Below, piece after piece: positions 47,745 through 56,434 of a stretch of 64,000 nucleotides of DNA. Within the stretch, counting starts at the first letter, position 1, and each line of letters opens with the position of its first letter. Source of the stretch: Maricaulis sp. GTDB taxonomy: Bacteria > Pseudomonadota > Alphaproteobacteria > Caulobacterales > Maricaulaceae. The notes beneath the pieces are model-generated. The model was not told the origin of the DNA. It made no database searches and saw nothing but the letters and a program-made list of their open reading frames with translations. The position numbers and the translations under genes were made by a program. The DNA lies in assembly GCF_017643475.1 (NCBI RefSeq), contig NZ_JAEPNI010000001.1, forward strand, positions 62,001 to 126,000, given 5' to 3'.

Positions 47745-47878
47745 TCACAGCCTTTCGTCACAAAATTCGATTGTGACGCGAAATTGAGCGGACAACCGGG
47801 AACGGATCAGGCATATAGCTGGTCCGGTGAGTGCCCCGATCGGGCACCCTCGGCTTTGGGGGCCTTTGGACCGGTATC

Positions 47879-48424
47879 ATGACGCTCGAGATTGCATCTT
47901 CCCGCTTGCGACTGATCGCACTCGACGCCGAGCTTGCCCGCCTGCAGCTCGACGACCGGCTGGCCTTTTTCAAGGCTCTGGGCGTCGAAATCGAACCCAG
48001 CTGGCCGCCGGAACTCATGGATAAAAACGCCCTGCACTGGGCAGCCGACCGGCTGAGTGACGAGCCGGGTCAGCAAGGCTGGCACGCCTGGGTCTATATC
48101 TCCCCCGTGCTCAATCGCCTGGTGGGGTGCGCCGGCTACAAGGGACCACCGGATGCGAACGGCTCCGTCGAGATCGGCTATTCCATGCTGCAATCCTATC
48201 GTGAACAGGGCCTGGCGACCGAAGGAGTCATGACACTTCTGGAATGGGCCTACAGACACGAGACTGTCAAATCGATCACCGCCGTGACACGCGCCGATCG
48301 CGATGCCTCTCACCGCGTGCTCGAAAAAGCCGGTTTCCAGCTGGTGGGCACGCGTTTCGATGAAGCCGAGGATTGCGACGTCGTCGAGTGGGAACACCAT
48401 CCAGCCCGCGAAGTTGCGGCCTGA
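47879..48424 (+). CDS. GNAT-family N-acetyltransferase (RimJ/RimL-like)
   Basis: A 181-residue acetyltransferase. MTLEIASSRLRLIALDAE opens, VGCAGYKGPPDANGSVEIGY and SYREQGLATEGVMTLLEW include the acetyl-CoA loop (QGLAT), AVTRADRDASHRVLEKAGF is the last conserved block. ATG 47879 follows GGGGGCC. The upstream 175-bp gap also holds the lpd-end hairpin and a short GTGCCC/GGGCAC palindrome at 47831-47847. Target unknown. Confidence 0.85.
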   Translation: MTLEIASSRLRLIALDAELARLQLDDRLAFFKALGVEIEPSWPPELMDKNALHWAADRLSDEPGQQGWHAWVYISPVLNRLVGCAGYKGPPDANGSVEIGYSMLQSYREQGLATEGVMTLLEWAYRHETVKSITAVTRADRDASHRVLEKAGFQLVGTRFDEAEDCDVVEWEHHPAREVAA

Positions 48425-48444
48425 CCTCGTGTCACATTCCTGAA

Positions 48445-48744
48445 CTAGTCGCCCAGCAAGGTCCGGATATGATCGAGATAGGCCTGCCAGGCCTTGCGTC
48501 CCGTTGCAGTCAGGCTGGCGCGGGTGTGCGGTTTTCGATCGACAAACTGTTTCTCGATTCCGACATATCCCGCACCTTCCAGCTTGCGCAGGTGCACTGA
48601 CAAATTGCCGTCACTGGCCCCGGTCTTGTCCTTGAGCTCGTTGAAACTGGCACTCTCCACCGAGGAGAGATAGGCCATAAGACCCAGTCTCAACTTGCCA
48701 TGGATGACATCATCCAGGCCGGACGCGTCAAACTCGTCTGCCAT
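48445..48744 (-). CDS. Winged-helix transcriptional regulator (HTH_34-like)
   Basis: A 99-residue winged-helix protein of the short type: GLDDVIHGKLRLGLMAYL, FNELKDKTGASDGNLSVHLR (recognition helix), EGAGYVGIEKQFVDRKPHT (wing), LTATGRKAWQAYLDHI. It starts 2 nt after the membrane gene stop upstream. Expected to repress its own operon through the palindrome at 49373-49391. Confidence 0.88.
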   Translation of the reverse strand: MADEFDASGLDDVIHGKLRLGLMAYLSSVESASFNELKDKTGASDGNLSVHLRKLEGAGYVGIEKQFVDRKPHTRASLTATGRKAWQAYLDHIRTLLGD

Positions 48745-48746
48745 GA

Positions 48747-49358
48747 TTAGCTCTCTGCGGCGGGTTCAGCGCGCAACAAAAGCACACCCGGCACGACCGC
48801 GACCAGCAGCACACTCAACACACAGAAAAGATAGAGTCCCGCGGTGCCGATGAAACTGGTGCCCACAGCGCAAAGTATCCAGCTGATCCAGGCCATGACT
48901 TTCATCCAGCGCGGGCCACCGAGCGCGGCAACCGTGGTGAAGGCAATGCCATAAGACGCCAGCGAAAACAGCGGGATAGTGTCGAAGAGCGTCTGTTCAA
49001 TCCGCCCCATGGAAAGAGCTGCGACCAGACCTAGCGTATAGGCCACAATGGAGATGAACATGGCGTGCCAGACAGCACGGTCGCCGCGGTTTCCAGCTGA
49101 TCCGGAACCCGGCTTCACGCTCATGCCCTTGCGCAACACCCCCGACCCGATTGAACCGACAACTCCAAAACTCAGCCAGACGAGGCCCACCTGTTCGATC
49201 GGCAGGCCGGCGCGCCCCGTCAGAATGAACCAGTGTGCCAACAGGGCCAGCGAGGCCAAGCTGCCCCACCAGATAAAAAAGCGTCCGGACAGGATGGGTG
49301 CACGCTCGCCGGCTTCCGCCATTTCACGCAAATAAGACAGGTCAGCATCGCTGCTCAT
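48747..49358 (-). CDS. Integral membrane protein cotranscribed with a HTH regulator
   Basis: A 203-residue protein with about six hydrophobic segments, such as SLASLALLAHWFILTG, FISIVAYTLGLVAALSM, and LYLFCVLSVLLVAVVPGVLL. The charged start (SYLREMAEAGERAPILSGR) and FFIWWGSLASL are seen in proteins encoded next to HTH_34 regulators. It may be a sensor or partner of that regulator; function unknown. Confidence 0.75.
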   Translation of the reverse strand: MSSDADLSYLREMAEAGERAPILSGRFFIWWGSLASLALLAHWFILTGRAGLPIEQVGLVWLSFGVVGSIGSGVLRKGMSVKPGSGSAGNRGDRAVWHAMFISIVAYTLGLVAALSMGRIEQTLFDTIPLFSLASYGIAFTTVAALGGPRWMKVMAWISWILCAVGTSFIGTAGLYLFCVLSVLLVAVVPGVLLLRAEPAAES

Positions 49359-49372
49359 AATATCTCTCCAAG

Positions 49373-49391
49373 TACTTTATAGTTCAAAGTA
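49373..49391 (-). promoter_or_regulatory. Palindromic operator near the membrane protein-HTH operon start
   Basis: TACTTT (49373-49378) and AAAGTA (49386-49391) are an inverted repeat with a 7-bp spacer, 15 bp upstream of the start codon at 49358. TATAAA on the reverse strand overlaps it and could be the -10. The symmetric site fits a dimeric winged-helix repressor such as 48445. Confidence 0.6.
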
Positions 49392-49474
49392 GAAGCTTTC
49401 CATCGCTCTGTCAATTACGGACCCTGCATCACAGGATGCGTGTTCAGTCACGGACGCAAATTGACCGGGGAAGA

Positions 49475-50407
49475 TCAGCCCTGGCTGCGCGGATGTGCCT
49501 TGTCGTAAAGCTTCAGCAGATTGTCGGCCTCCACCTCGGCATAGACCTGGGTCGTGGAAAGACTGGCATGACCCAACAATTCCTGGATGGCCCTCAGATC
49601 TCCACCATGTGCCAGAAGGTGGGTGGCAAAGGCATGGCGCAAAGCATGCGGCGTCGCACTGGGCGCCAGCCCCAGCGCGAGACGCATGTCCTCGACCAGT
49701 TTCTGCACTGGCCTCGGGCCCAGCGGACCGCCGCGCACGCCGCGGAAAAGCGCGACTTCCGGCTCGAGATCAAAAGGGGCCAGCGCGGCATATTTACGAA
49801 CAGCCTCTGCCACATTCGGCAAAACCGGGACCAGCCGGGTCTTTCCGCCCTTGCCGGTCACACGCAAGCCCTCGCCCAGCGACCGGTCCCGCCCGGTCAA
49901 GGACAGGGCCTCGGAGATGCGAAGACCGCAGCCGTACAACAGCAGCAGAACCGCGACATCGCGCGCGGCGACCCAGTCGGGCACATCCCGCTCGCCAACC
50001 TGTTCGACCAGGTCCCGCGCGGCTGTCTCACTGATCGGTTTGGGTTTGGATCGCGGCACCTTGGGTAGCTCCACCAGCAACAAGGCCGTGCTCGACACCT
50101 CCCAGCGACGCTCGAGATAGGTGTAGAAGGAGCGCAGCGCCGACATCTCACGCGCCAGCGAACGCGCCGCCAGGCCCGTCTTGCGCCGCGCAGCCATGAA
50201 GGCCCGGAAGTCACGCGCACTCACTTCACTGAGCGTTTGCAGCGAAACAGCCTCGCCGAGATGACCGGTCAGGAAGGCCACAAAGCCCGAAATGTCCCGT
50301 TGATAGGCATCCACCGTCCTGAGGCTCAGCCGGCGTTCACCCGCAAGGTGCTGGAGGAAGGCTGTCAGCGCGTCCGAGGCGCTGGTCTTCAGCGCTGATG
50401 CATCCAT
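49475..50407 (-). CDS. xerC: Tyrosine recombinase XerC
   Basis: A 310-residue recombinase resolving chromosome dimers at dif. The N-terminal SAM-like DNA-binding half is followed by the catalytic half with Arg163 (CGLRISEAL), Lys186 (TGKGGKTR), His254/Arg257 (HALRHAFATH), His280 (LGHASLSTTQVY) and the nucleophile Tyr289. All catalytic residues are in place. It overlaps the DUF484 gene by 19 nt, an arrangement usual for xerC in Proteobacteria, so it is called xerC rather than xerD. Confidence 0.93.
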   Translation of the reverse strand: MDASALKTSASDALTAFLQHLAGERRLSLRTVDAYQRDISGFVAFLTGHLGEAVSLQTLSEVSARDFRAFMAARRKTGLAARSLAREMSALRSFYTYLERRWEVSSTALLLVELPKVPRSKPKPISETAARDLVEQVGERDVPDWVAARDVAVLLLLYGCGLRISEALSLTGRDRSLGEGLRVTGKGGKTRLVPVLPNVAEAVRKYAALAPFDLEPEVALFRGVRGGPLGPRPVQKLVEDMRLALGLAPSATPHALRHAFATHLLAHGGDLRAIQELLGHASLSTTQVYAEVEADNLLKLYDKAHPRSQG

Positions 50408-51075
50408 TGCACAATCAGTCGTTCGGTCACGCGGGCCAGGAAGTTGAGCAATTCCGTACCCTGTCCGAACTGGAAGAGTTGCGGATCCCGCGCTGCCAGC
50501 GCGAACAGCCCGTCATGTCCATGAAAGTCCAGACGCACAATGGCCTGGGACCGCATGCGGGCTCCCTGCTGGCCATAGATTTCATGCGCACGCTCTGCAT
50601 CGACCGGGCCGACTATTTCCACCCGCTCGTCCATCACACTGGAGACCATACCCTCGGACGCGCCCAGAATGGATTCCGCGCTCTTGAGCGGCGCATGGCC
50701 CTCGATCAGCACCCGGCAGACATCCACGCCCAGCGCCCCGGTGAGGCGGCTGGAAATCTTGCGGTCCAGGCCGGCAAGACTGTCCACTTCAAGCAAGCCC
50801 AGCACGGCAGCATGGATCTGGGACTGGATGGCCAGATTGGCGCGGGCCGTTTCGACAATGCTTTCATTCATCGCCTTGTACTGGCGCAGTTCGCCCATCA
50901 GCTTTTCGCGTGCGGCATTGCCGATATCGATCACACCCTCGGTCGACGGGCTCTCGGTGACGCGCGCAAAGAGCTCGGCGTCCTCGCGGACAAAATCCGG
51001 ATTGCGCATCAGGAACTCCCGGATCATCTCGATATCGAGCTGGCCGGACCGGGTTTCGTCAGTGGTCGTGGACAT
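50389..51075 (-). CDS. DUF484-family protein
   Basis: A 228-residue protein with the DUF484 features: IREFLMRNPDFVREDAELFA at the start, a coiled-coil helix (EKLMGELRQYKAMNESIVET) and a GAF-like C-terminal part. ATG 51075 follows AGAGG. It is coupled to xerC; role unknown, divergent from priA. Confidence 0.9.
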   Translation of the reverse strand: MSTTTDETRSGQLDIEMIREFLMRNPDFVREDAELFARVTESPSTEGVIDIGNAAREKLMGELRQYKAMNESIVETARANLAIQSQIHAAVLGLLEVDSLAGLDRKISSRLTGALGVDVCRVLIEGHAPLKSAESILGASEGMVSSVMDERVEIVGPVDAERAHEIYGQQGARMRSQAIVRLDFHGHDGLFALAARDPQLFQFGQGTELLNFLARVTERLIVQWMHQR

Positions 51076-51150
51076 AGGCTTTGCCTCTTCTGGCGCTGAC
51101 GGGCAATTTGAGGGCCCGTACAAACCGAATCATTTTTGACATTCTGCCCT

Positions 51151-53325
51151 GTGACCGAGCCGAAAGTGAAATCGCAAAGCCGAGCCGCGGTACTTTTTCC
51201 GATGCCGCTGCCGGAGGCGTTTGACTATTGGGTGCCCGAGGGCCTGGAGCTCCACCCGGGTGATCATGTGATTGCCCCGCTCGGTCAGCGCCGCGCCCAC
51301 GGCGTGGTCTGGGCCATCAAGGACGGCCCCGGCGAACGGGAACTCAAATCGGTGGAAAGCCGCATGGATGGCGCACCCATCCCCGAAGGCACACGCAATC
51401 TCGTCGACTGGGCCGCGAAGTATCTGGTCCAGCCGCCCGGCATCCTCCTGCGGTCGGTCCTGCGCAGCCAGGACGCACTAAAACCCTCGCCGACCGAGAC
51501 ACTCTATGTCCGCGGTGATGCGGAACCTCCGCGCATGACTGCCGCGCGCGAAAAAGTGCTCGATGCGGTGGAAAGCCTTGGAGAAGCCAGTGCCGCCGAT
51601 ATCGCTCGCGAGGCCGGGGTCAGCTCCGGTGTTGTAAAGGGCCTGGCCGAGGCGGGGGCCCTGCACTCGATCATCAAGCTGGTTGATCCACCCTTCGACA
51701 GGCCGGATCCGGAGCTGGAAGGGTTGCCGCTGACACAGCTCCAGGCAGAAGCCGCCGGTGTGCTCCGACGCCTGGTGAAGACAGGGGGCTTCCAGTCTGC
51801 CCTGCTGGACGGTGTCACCGGTTCGGGCAAGACGGAGGTCTATTTCGAAGCCATCGCCGAGATCCTGCGCCAGGACGAGCGGGCCCAGATCCTGATCATG
51901 CTGCCGGAGATCGCGCTGACCGAGGCCGTGCTCAGCCGGTTCGAGAAACGCTTCGGCGCGCAGCCGGCCCTCTGGCATTCCGGTGCCGGGCCGAAGAACC
52001 GCCGCCGCGCCTGGCGCGAAATCGCGGAAGGTCGCGCCCGTATCGTTGTCGGCGCGCGATCCGCGCTGTTCCTGCCCTTCCCCAATCTCAAGATGATCAT
52101 CGTCGATGAGGAGCATGACCCCACCTACAAACAGGGAGAGGGGTTGCATTACCAGGCGCGTGATCTGGCCGTGGTCCGGGCCAAGCTGGAAGGTGCCAAT
52201 GTCATCCTGGCTTCGGCGACGCCGTCGCTGGAGAGCCTGACCAATGCCCAGGCCGGGCGTTATGTGCATGTCCGCCTGCCAGCCCGTCCCGGTGCGGCTA
52301 TCCTGCCGGCGGTTGATACAATTGACCTGCGCGAGACCCCGGCCGAGGACGGTCGCTGGCTCTCCCCGCCGCTGATCGAGGCCATGCGCGATACGCTGGA
52401 GCGCGGCGAACAGAGCCTGCTCTATCTCAACCGCCGCGGTTACGCGCCGCTGGTCCTGTGCCGCAAGTGCGGACACCGCATGGTTTCGCCGGACACCCAG
52501 TCCTATCTGGTCGAACACCGTTATACCGGCCGCCTGGTCTGTCACGTCACCGGCTTTTCCATGCCCAAACCCAAGCTGTGCCCGAACTGCAAGGCCGAGG
52601 ACAGCCTGACCTCTGTAGGGCCCGGCGTGGAACGGGTCGCCGAGGAAGCGCGCCATCTTTTCCCCGAAGCCCGGGTCGAGATCTATTCCTCGGACAGCTC
52701 CTCCGGTGCCGACATTGTCGAGCGCATGGAAAACAGCGAGATCGATATCCTGGTCGGCACCCAGATTGCCGCCAAGGGACACAACTTCCCCAACCTGACC
52801 CTGGTCGGCGTGATCGACGCGGATCTGGGCCTGGCGGGCGGTGATCCACGTGCAGGCGAGCGCACCTATCAGACCCTGGTCCAGGTGGCGGGCCGGGCCG
52901 GCCGTGCCGAACGCCCGGGACGCGCCCTCCTGCAAACCCACCAGCCCGAACACGAAGCCATCCAGGCCCTTGTCGCAGGGGACCGGGACGCTTTCCTGGA
53001 AACCGAAATCATGGCGCGTGAAATGCTAGGCCTGCCGCCGTTCGGGCGCATGGCCTCGATCGGTTTCATGGCCATGAACCCCAAGGCCGTCGAGGACGCG
53101 GCGGCCAATTTCGCAGCAGCAGCGCCCGTCACTGACGGTGTGGAAATCTGGGGCCCGGCCGAACCCCCGCTCGCCATCGTGCGCGGCTGGCACCGCCGGC
53201 GCGTTCTCGTGCGCGCTGACAAGACCATCGACATGTCCGCCTATGTCCGCGCCTGGCGCAAGCGCATCAAGACGCCGCCCTCGGTACGGGTGTCGGTGGA
53301 TATCGATCCCTACAGCTTCCTCTAG
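51151..53325 (+). CDS. priA: Primosomal replication protein N' (PriA helicase), zinc site 2 degenerate
   Basis: A 724-residue replication-restart helicase: 3'-DNA-binding domain (1-105), helicase lobe 1 with GVTGSGKTEVYFEA (Walker A) and VDEEHDPTYKQ (DEEH box), zinc domain and lobe 2 with ATPSLESL, LLYLNRRGYAPLV, GTQIAAKGHNFPN, VAGRAGRAERPG. Zinc site 1 ligands C437, C440, C477 and C480 are kept; site 2 has Ser446, Thr449 and Thr467 in place of Cys, with only C464 left. Start GTG 51151 is chosen by alignment, as no SD is visible. Confidence 0.94.
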   Translation: MTEPKVKSQSRAAVLFPMPLPEAFDYWVPEGLELHPGDHVIAPLGQRRAHGVVWAIKDGPGERELKSVESRMDGAPIPEGTRNLVDWAAKYLVQPPGILLRSVLRSQDALKPSPTETLYVRGDAEPPRMTAAREKVLDAVESLGEASAADIAREAGVSSGVVKGLAEAGALHSIIKLVDPPFDRPDPELEGLPLTQLQAEAAGVLRRLVKTGGFQSALLDGVTGSGKTEVYFEAIAEILRQDERAQILIMLPEIALTEAVLSRFEKRFGAQPALWHSGAGPKNRRRAWREIAEGRARIVVGARSALFLPFPNLKMIIVDEEHDPTYKQGEGLHYQARDLAVVRAKLEGANVILASATPSLESLTNAQAGRYVHVRLPARPGAAILPAVDTIDLRETPAEDGRWLSPPLIEAMRDTLERGEQSLLYLNRRGYAPLVLCRKCGHRMVSPDTQSYLVEHRYTGRLVCHVTGFSMPKPKLCPNCKAEDSLTSVGPGVERVAEEARHLFPEARVEIYSSDSSSGADIVERMENSEIDILVGTQIAAKGHNFPNLTLVGVIDADLGLAGGDPRAGERTYQTLVQVAGRAGRAERPGRALLQTHQPEHEAIQALVAGDRDAFLETEIMAREMLGLPPFGRMASIGFMAMNPKAVEDAAANFAAAAPVTDGVEIWGPAEPPLAIVRGWHRRRVLVRADKTIDMSAYVRAWRKRIKTPPSVRVSVDIDPYSFL

Positions 53326-53430
53326 GACACTTGCCGAAGCTTCAGCGAAGGCGAGACCGAGATCGCGGATGACATCACACCCGCAGCACGTTAGGAGTGC
53401 ACAAAGACCCTACAACCGGGACGACCATTC

Positions 53431-54240
53431 ATGATCGAATTTCTCACCTCGCCTGCCGTCTGGATGTCCTTGCTGACGCTGACCTTCCTGGAAGTCGTGC
53501 TGGGTGTGGACAATGTGGTCTTTGTTTCGGTTGCCTCGCAGCGACTGCCCGAGGAAAAACAGGCCAAGGGCCGCGATATCGGCATCTGGTCCGGCGCGGC
53601 AATGCGCATCCTCTTGCTGTTTGCCCTGGTCTGGCTGACCGGGCTGACCCACGCCACGCTCTTCACCCTGCCAGAGATGTTTGCCGGCCTGGCGGATCCG
53701 GACCATCCCGAAGTGCTGATGGATATCACGCTGGAGGATGTGATCCTGTTTGGCGGCGGTCTCTTCCTGTTGTGGAAGGGCACCGAGGAAATCCACGACA
53801 CGATCGAGGGCGAGCATCACGGCACTGGCGGCGGCAAGGTCTCTTCCATGTTCATCGTGGTCGCCCAGATGACCGCCATCAACATGGTCTTCTCGCTGGA
53901 CAGTGTGCTGACCGCCGTGGGCATGACCCGCGATCTGGGCGGTGACGGCGCCGAAGGCATCCGCCTGGCCGTCATGGTCCTGGCCGTGGTCATCTCGACC
54001 ATCATCATGGTCGCCTCGGCCAAGTCGGTTGCCGGTTTCCTGGAGAAATACGCCACCGCGAAAATGCTGGCCCTGTGTTTCATCCTGCTGGTCGGCATGG
54101 CCCTGGTCGCCGACGGTCTCGGCTTCCACATCCCGCGCGGCTATCTCTACTTCGCCATCGCCTTCTCCCTCTTCGTGGAGACGCTGAACATCCTGGCCCG
54201 CAACAAGCGCGAGGCGGACAAGGCAGCGGAGGGGCATTAG
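53431..54240 (+). CDS. TerC-family integral membrane protein
   Basis: A 269-residue TerC protein with about seven membrane helices. TFLEVVLGVDNVVFVSV and INMVFSLDSVLTAVGM contain the two conserved Asp clusters, and SAKSVAGFLEKY is another conserved block. Family members export metals (Mn, Ca) or protect from tellurite. No Mn riboswitch pattern was seen upstream. The stop overlaps the convergent gene end by 4 nt. Confidence 0.88.
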   Translation: MIEFLTSPAVWMSLLTLTFLEVVLGVDNVVFVSVASQRLPEEKQAKGRDIGIWSGAAMRILLLFALVWLTGLTHATLFTLPEMFAGLADPDHPEVLMDITLEDVILFGGGLFLLWKGTEEIHDTIEGEHHGTGGGKVSSMFIVVAQMTAINMVFSLDSVLTAVGMTRDLGGDGAEGIRLAVMVLAVVISTIIMVASAKSVAGFLEKYATAKMLALCFILLVGMALVADGLGFHIPRGYLYFAIAFSLFVETLNILARNKREADKAAEGH

Positions 54241-54968
54241 CCTTCCGGGAAATGCCCCAGCAGCCCCGTGCTCTTGTCCAGATCCTCGCGATCCTCCAGC
54301 AAGTCCGGATTGAAGCTCCAGAGCTCAGCCACGCGCAGGTGATCATCCTCGGCCGGGGTCAGGTCCTGCATCTCCTCCGGTTCACGTCCGGTGAGGTCGC
54401 CAAAGCCCAGTTCGATCTCTTCCGGCGTGGTCTCTCCGAAATTGTCTAGGAAACCATCGCCCTGACCCACATAGGTGAGGCCGCGGGTCAGCTTGCCGTC
54501 GCGGGCGCGATACCAGGCGATGTAGCCTGCGCCGGGAAAGGCGCCGAAATACTGGGCCTCGCCGAAGTTTGCGGAGAGCTGTTCCAGCACCTCTTCCACC
54601 TCGACAACCGACAATTCATCGACCGGGCCGAGATGCCGCGTCGTGACCGCGACCCAGCCATCAATCACCGGCGTCACAAAGGCTGCCGGATTGATCGCCA
54701 GCTTGCCAAACCCCGCCGCGCTCATCTCCTGCGTCATCTTGAGGCCCGAGGCCCAGTTGCTGGCCTGGACATCTTCCAGACCCAACGCATCGACCACGGC
54801 CTGCGGATCAGCAGAACGCACAGCGAGCCAGTTGGCACTGCGGCCGAACTTCGCGGGCCGGTCAGGGCGGTCGGAGACCGGGTGCGCCAGGCGCACGAAT
54901 TGCGGCGCGGTGTTCTCACCCGCGCCCTGCGCACCCCCAAACAATCGCGCCAGAAACTCCACCAGCAT
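54237..54968 (-). CDS. Uncharacterised conserved-looking protein
   Basis: A 243-residue soluble protein starting MLVEFLARLFGG after AAGGGA. It has a well-defined alpha/beta sequence with NWLAVRSADPQAVVDALGLE, WVAVTTRHLGP, YFGAFPGAGYIAWYRARDG and an acidic C-terminus with LGFGDLTGREPEEM. The composition is that of a real gene, but no family was recognised. Longer upstream starts run through a repeat element and are rejected. Confidence 0.65.
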   Translation of the reverse strand: MLVEFLARLFGGAQGAGENTAPQFVRLAHPVSDRPDRPAKFGRSANWLAVRSADPQAVVDALGLEDVQASNWASGLKMTQEMSAAGFGKLAINPAAFVTPVIDGWVAVTTRHLGPVDELSVVEVEEVLEQLSANFGEAQYFGAFPGAGYIAWYRARDGKLTRGLTYVGQGDGFLDNFGETTPEEIELGFGDLTGREPEEMQDLTPAEDDHLRVAELWSFNPDLLEDREDLDKSTGLLGHFPEG

Positions 54969-55063
54969 GTCGGATCCCTTCTCGAACTGGCGGCAGCATG
55001 CATGTCTGGAGGTGAAGGTCCAGCGGGTGGTGGACGTGGAAAGCGGGCGAGCCACAAAATCAT

Positions 55064-55182
55064 CCGTCATCCCTGCGAAGGCAGGGACCCAGTTCGTAAG
55101 GCTGGGGCCTGCTCCAGAAGGCACCCTTCTCTGAAACACCCTCGCTCGACGAACTGGGCCCCGATCTTCATCGGGGTGACGG
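55064..55182. repeat. REP-like pair of facing repeat units
   Basis: CCGTCATCCCTGCGAAGGCAGG and the following CCAGTTCGT (55064-55097) face their near complement (ACGAACTGGG, CCCC, then GGGGTGACGG; 55149-55182) across 51 bp. Each unit has an internal stem. This matches the short intergenic repeats of alphaproteobacteria beginning CCGTCAT and ending CCCAG. Confidence 0.65.
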
Positions 55183-55198
55183 TGAGTTTGAGCGGCGG

Positions 55199-56434
55199 TT
55201 ATTCGCCTAGGAAACAGGCGGAGGGTTCCGGACGAGGAAGAGGTTCTTCGAAAATGGGGAGATAAAGGGCCTGAAACTCCTCGCCCGTCAGGCTGGCCCC
55301 CAGCTGATCACGCAGACCACATGCGTGTTGGGCCACCGCGTCATTGCCAGACAAGGAGGCTGCGACACACTGAAAATGATACCAGTCGTGATCATTGGCG
55401 AGATACCGATCCTCAGGACGCTCAAACGCCGCTGGCAAATCCTCGCCGATCGGCAAGGCATCCGCGATTGCGGCGGCCTCATCGCAGCGGTCCAGCTGCC
55501 CGAGAAGCGCAAGCGTCAATCTCAACGCCCGAAGATTCTCGCCCCCGGAATAGACTGTGGGATCGGAAAGTCGCTCGATGTCGCGATCAACAATCGGGCG
55601 CCAGTATGCCAGGGCGGCTTCGAGCCGCGCTCGATCATCTAGCGCGTCCCCGAGCATAGAATTCATCGCGGCGTGATGCTCAGTCAGATCGAACCGTCCC
55701 GACACGAAAGGCTCTTGCGCATAGAGGTCGTCCAAAACCTTCACGGCCTCTTCGACTCGCCCATCTGCAACTAGAGCTGCGACAACCATTTCCGCTATTG
55801 AGAGTCGCGTCCACGCCCAGTTGGGTATTCGCTGACCATTGATAGTCTGGTGAATCGTATTTGTGTGGCTAACAGCAGCCAGCGCCGTGTCCCAGAACGG
55901 GTGTGCCGCAACGCGCTCGGCAAACTCCCGCGATGAGAGAGTCGCCAGAGCTTCGCGGCCCAGGCGGACGACGAGCGCGGGATCATCCATCCGCGTGGCC
56001 GACCAGATGGCGGCGTGCCATGCTTCTGCATTGTCACTTTCCGGTCCAAACGTAAATGCAATGTCCTCGGATCGCGCGATCTGCAGCCAGCCTGAGAGCG
56101 CCTCGGCATCTCGGCCTGAGAAATTCAGGTAAGTCAGCCATTGTTCCTGAATGCGCGGCCCCGTCCGGTGATTGGGAGAGTGCAAACGGCGCACAATGGA
56201 CAAGCATTGATGCGCCCGATCGAGACGGTCGGAACCTCCCTTGAACGCGTATTGAATCCCGTTCAACTCGCCCTGCTCTCGGGCACAATGCATGCCCCAC
56301 TGTGCGGCAAAATCGACGGGATGCAGCTGTATCGCGATGCCCAACGGCCCGTCCTGCATGCGTTTTGGCACAAAATACGCGCCCACCAGCCAGACCAGCA
56401 AAAGGACCAGAAATCCGCGGAACAAGAGCTTCAT
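55199..56434 (-). CDS. Exported or membrane-anchored repeat protein
   Basis: A 411-residue protein. MKLLFRGFLVLLLVWLVGAY is an N-terminal anchor or uncleaved signal; GGGGGAAG lies before ATG 56434. The rest is helical with TPR-like pairs (DAEALSGWLQIARSEDIAFT, RVEEAVKVLDDLYAQEP, RLEAALAYWRPIVDRDIER) but no canonical repeat count. Function unknown. Confidence 0.65.
   Translation of the reverse strand: MKLLFRGFLVLLLVWLVGAYFVPKRMQDGPLGIAIQLHPVDFAAQWGMHCAREQGELNGIQYAFKGGSDRLDRAHQCLSIVRRLHSPNHRTGPRIQEQWLTYLNFSGRDAEALSGWLQIARSEDIAFTFGPESDNAEAWHAAIWSATRMDDPALVVRLGREALATLSSREFAERVAAHPFWDTALAAVSHTNTIHQTINGQRIPNWAWTRLSIAEMVVAALVADGRVEEAVKVLDDLYAQEPFVSGRFDLTEHHAAMNSMLGDALDDRARLEAALAYWRPIVDRDIERLSDPTVYSGGENLRALRLTLALLGQLDRCDEAAAIADALPIGEDLPAAFERPEDRYLANDHDWYHFQCVAASLSGNDAVAQHACGLRDQLGASLTGEEFQALYLPIFEEPLPRPEPSACFLGE

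Noticed and set aside
53326-53430. yybP-ykoY type Mn riboswitch before terC
   Set aside because: The 105-bp leader has no recognisable paired core of that class.
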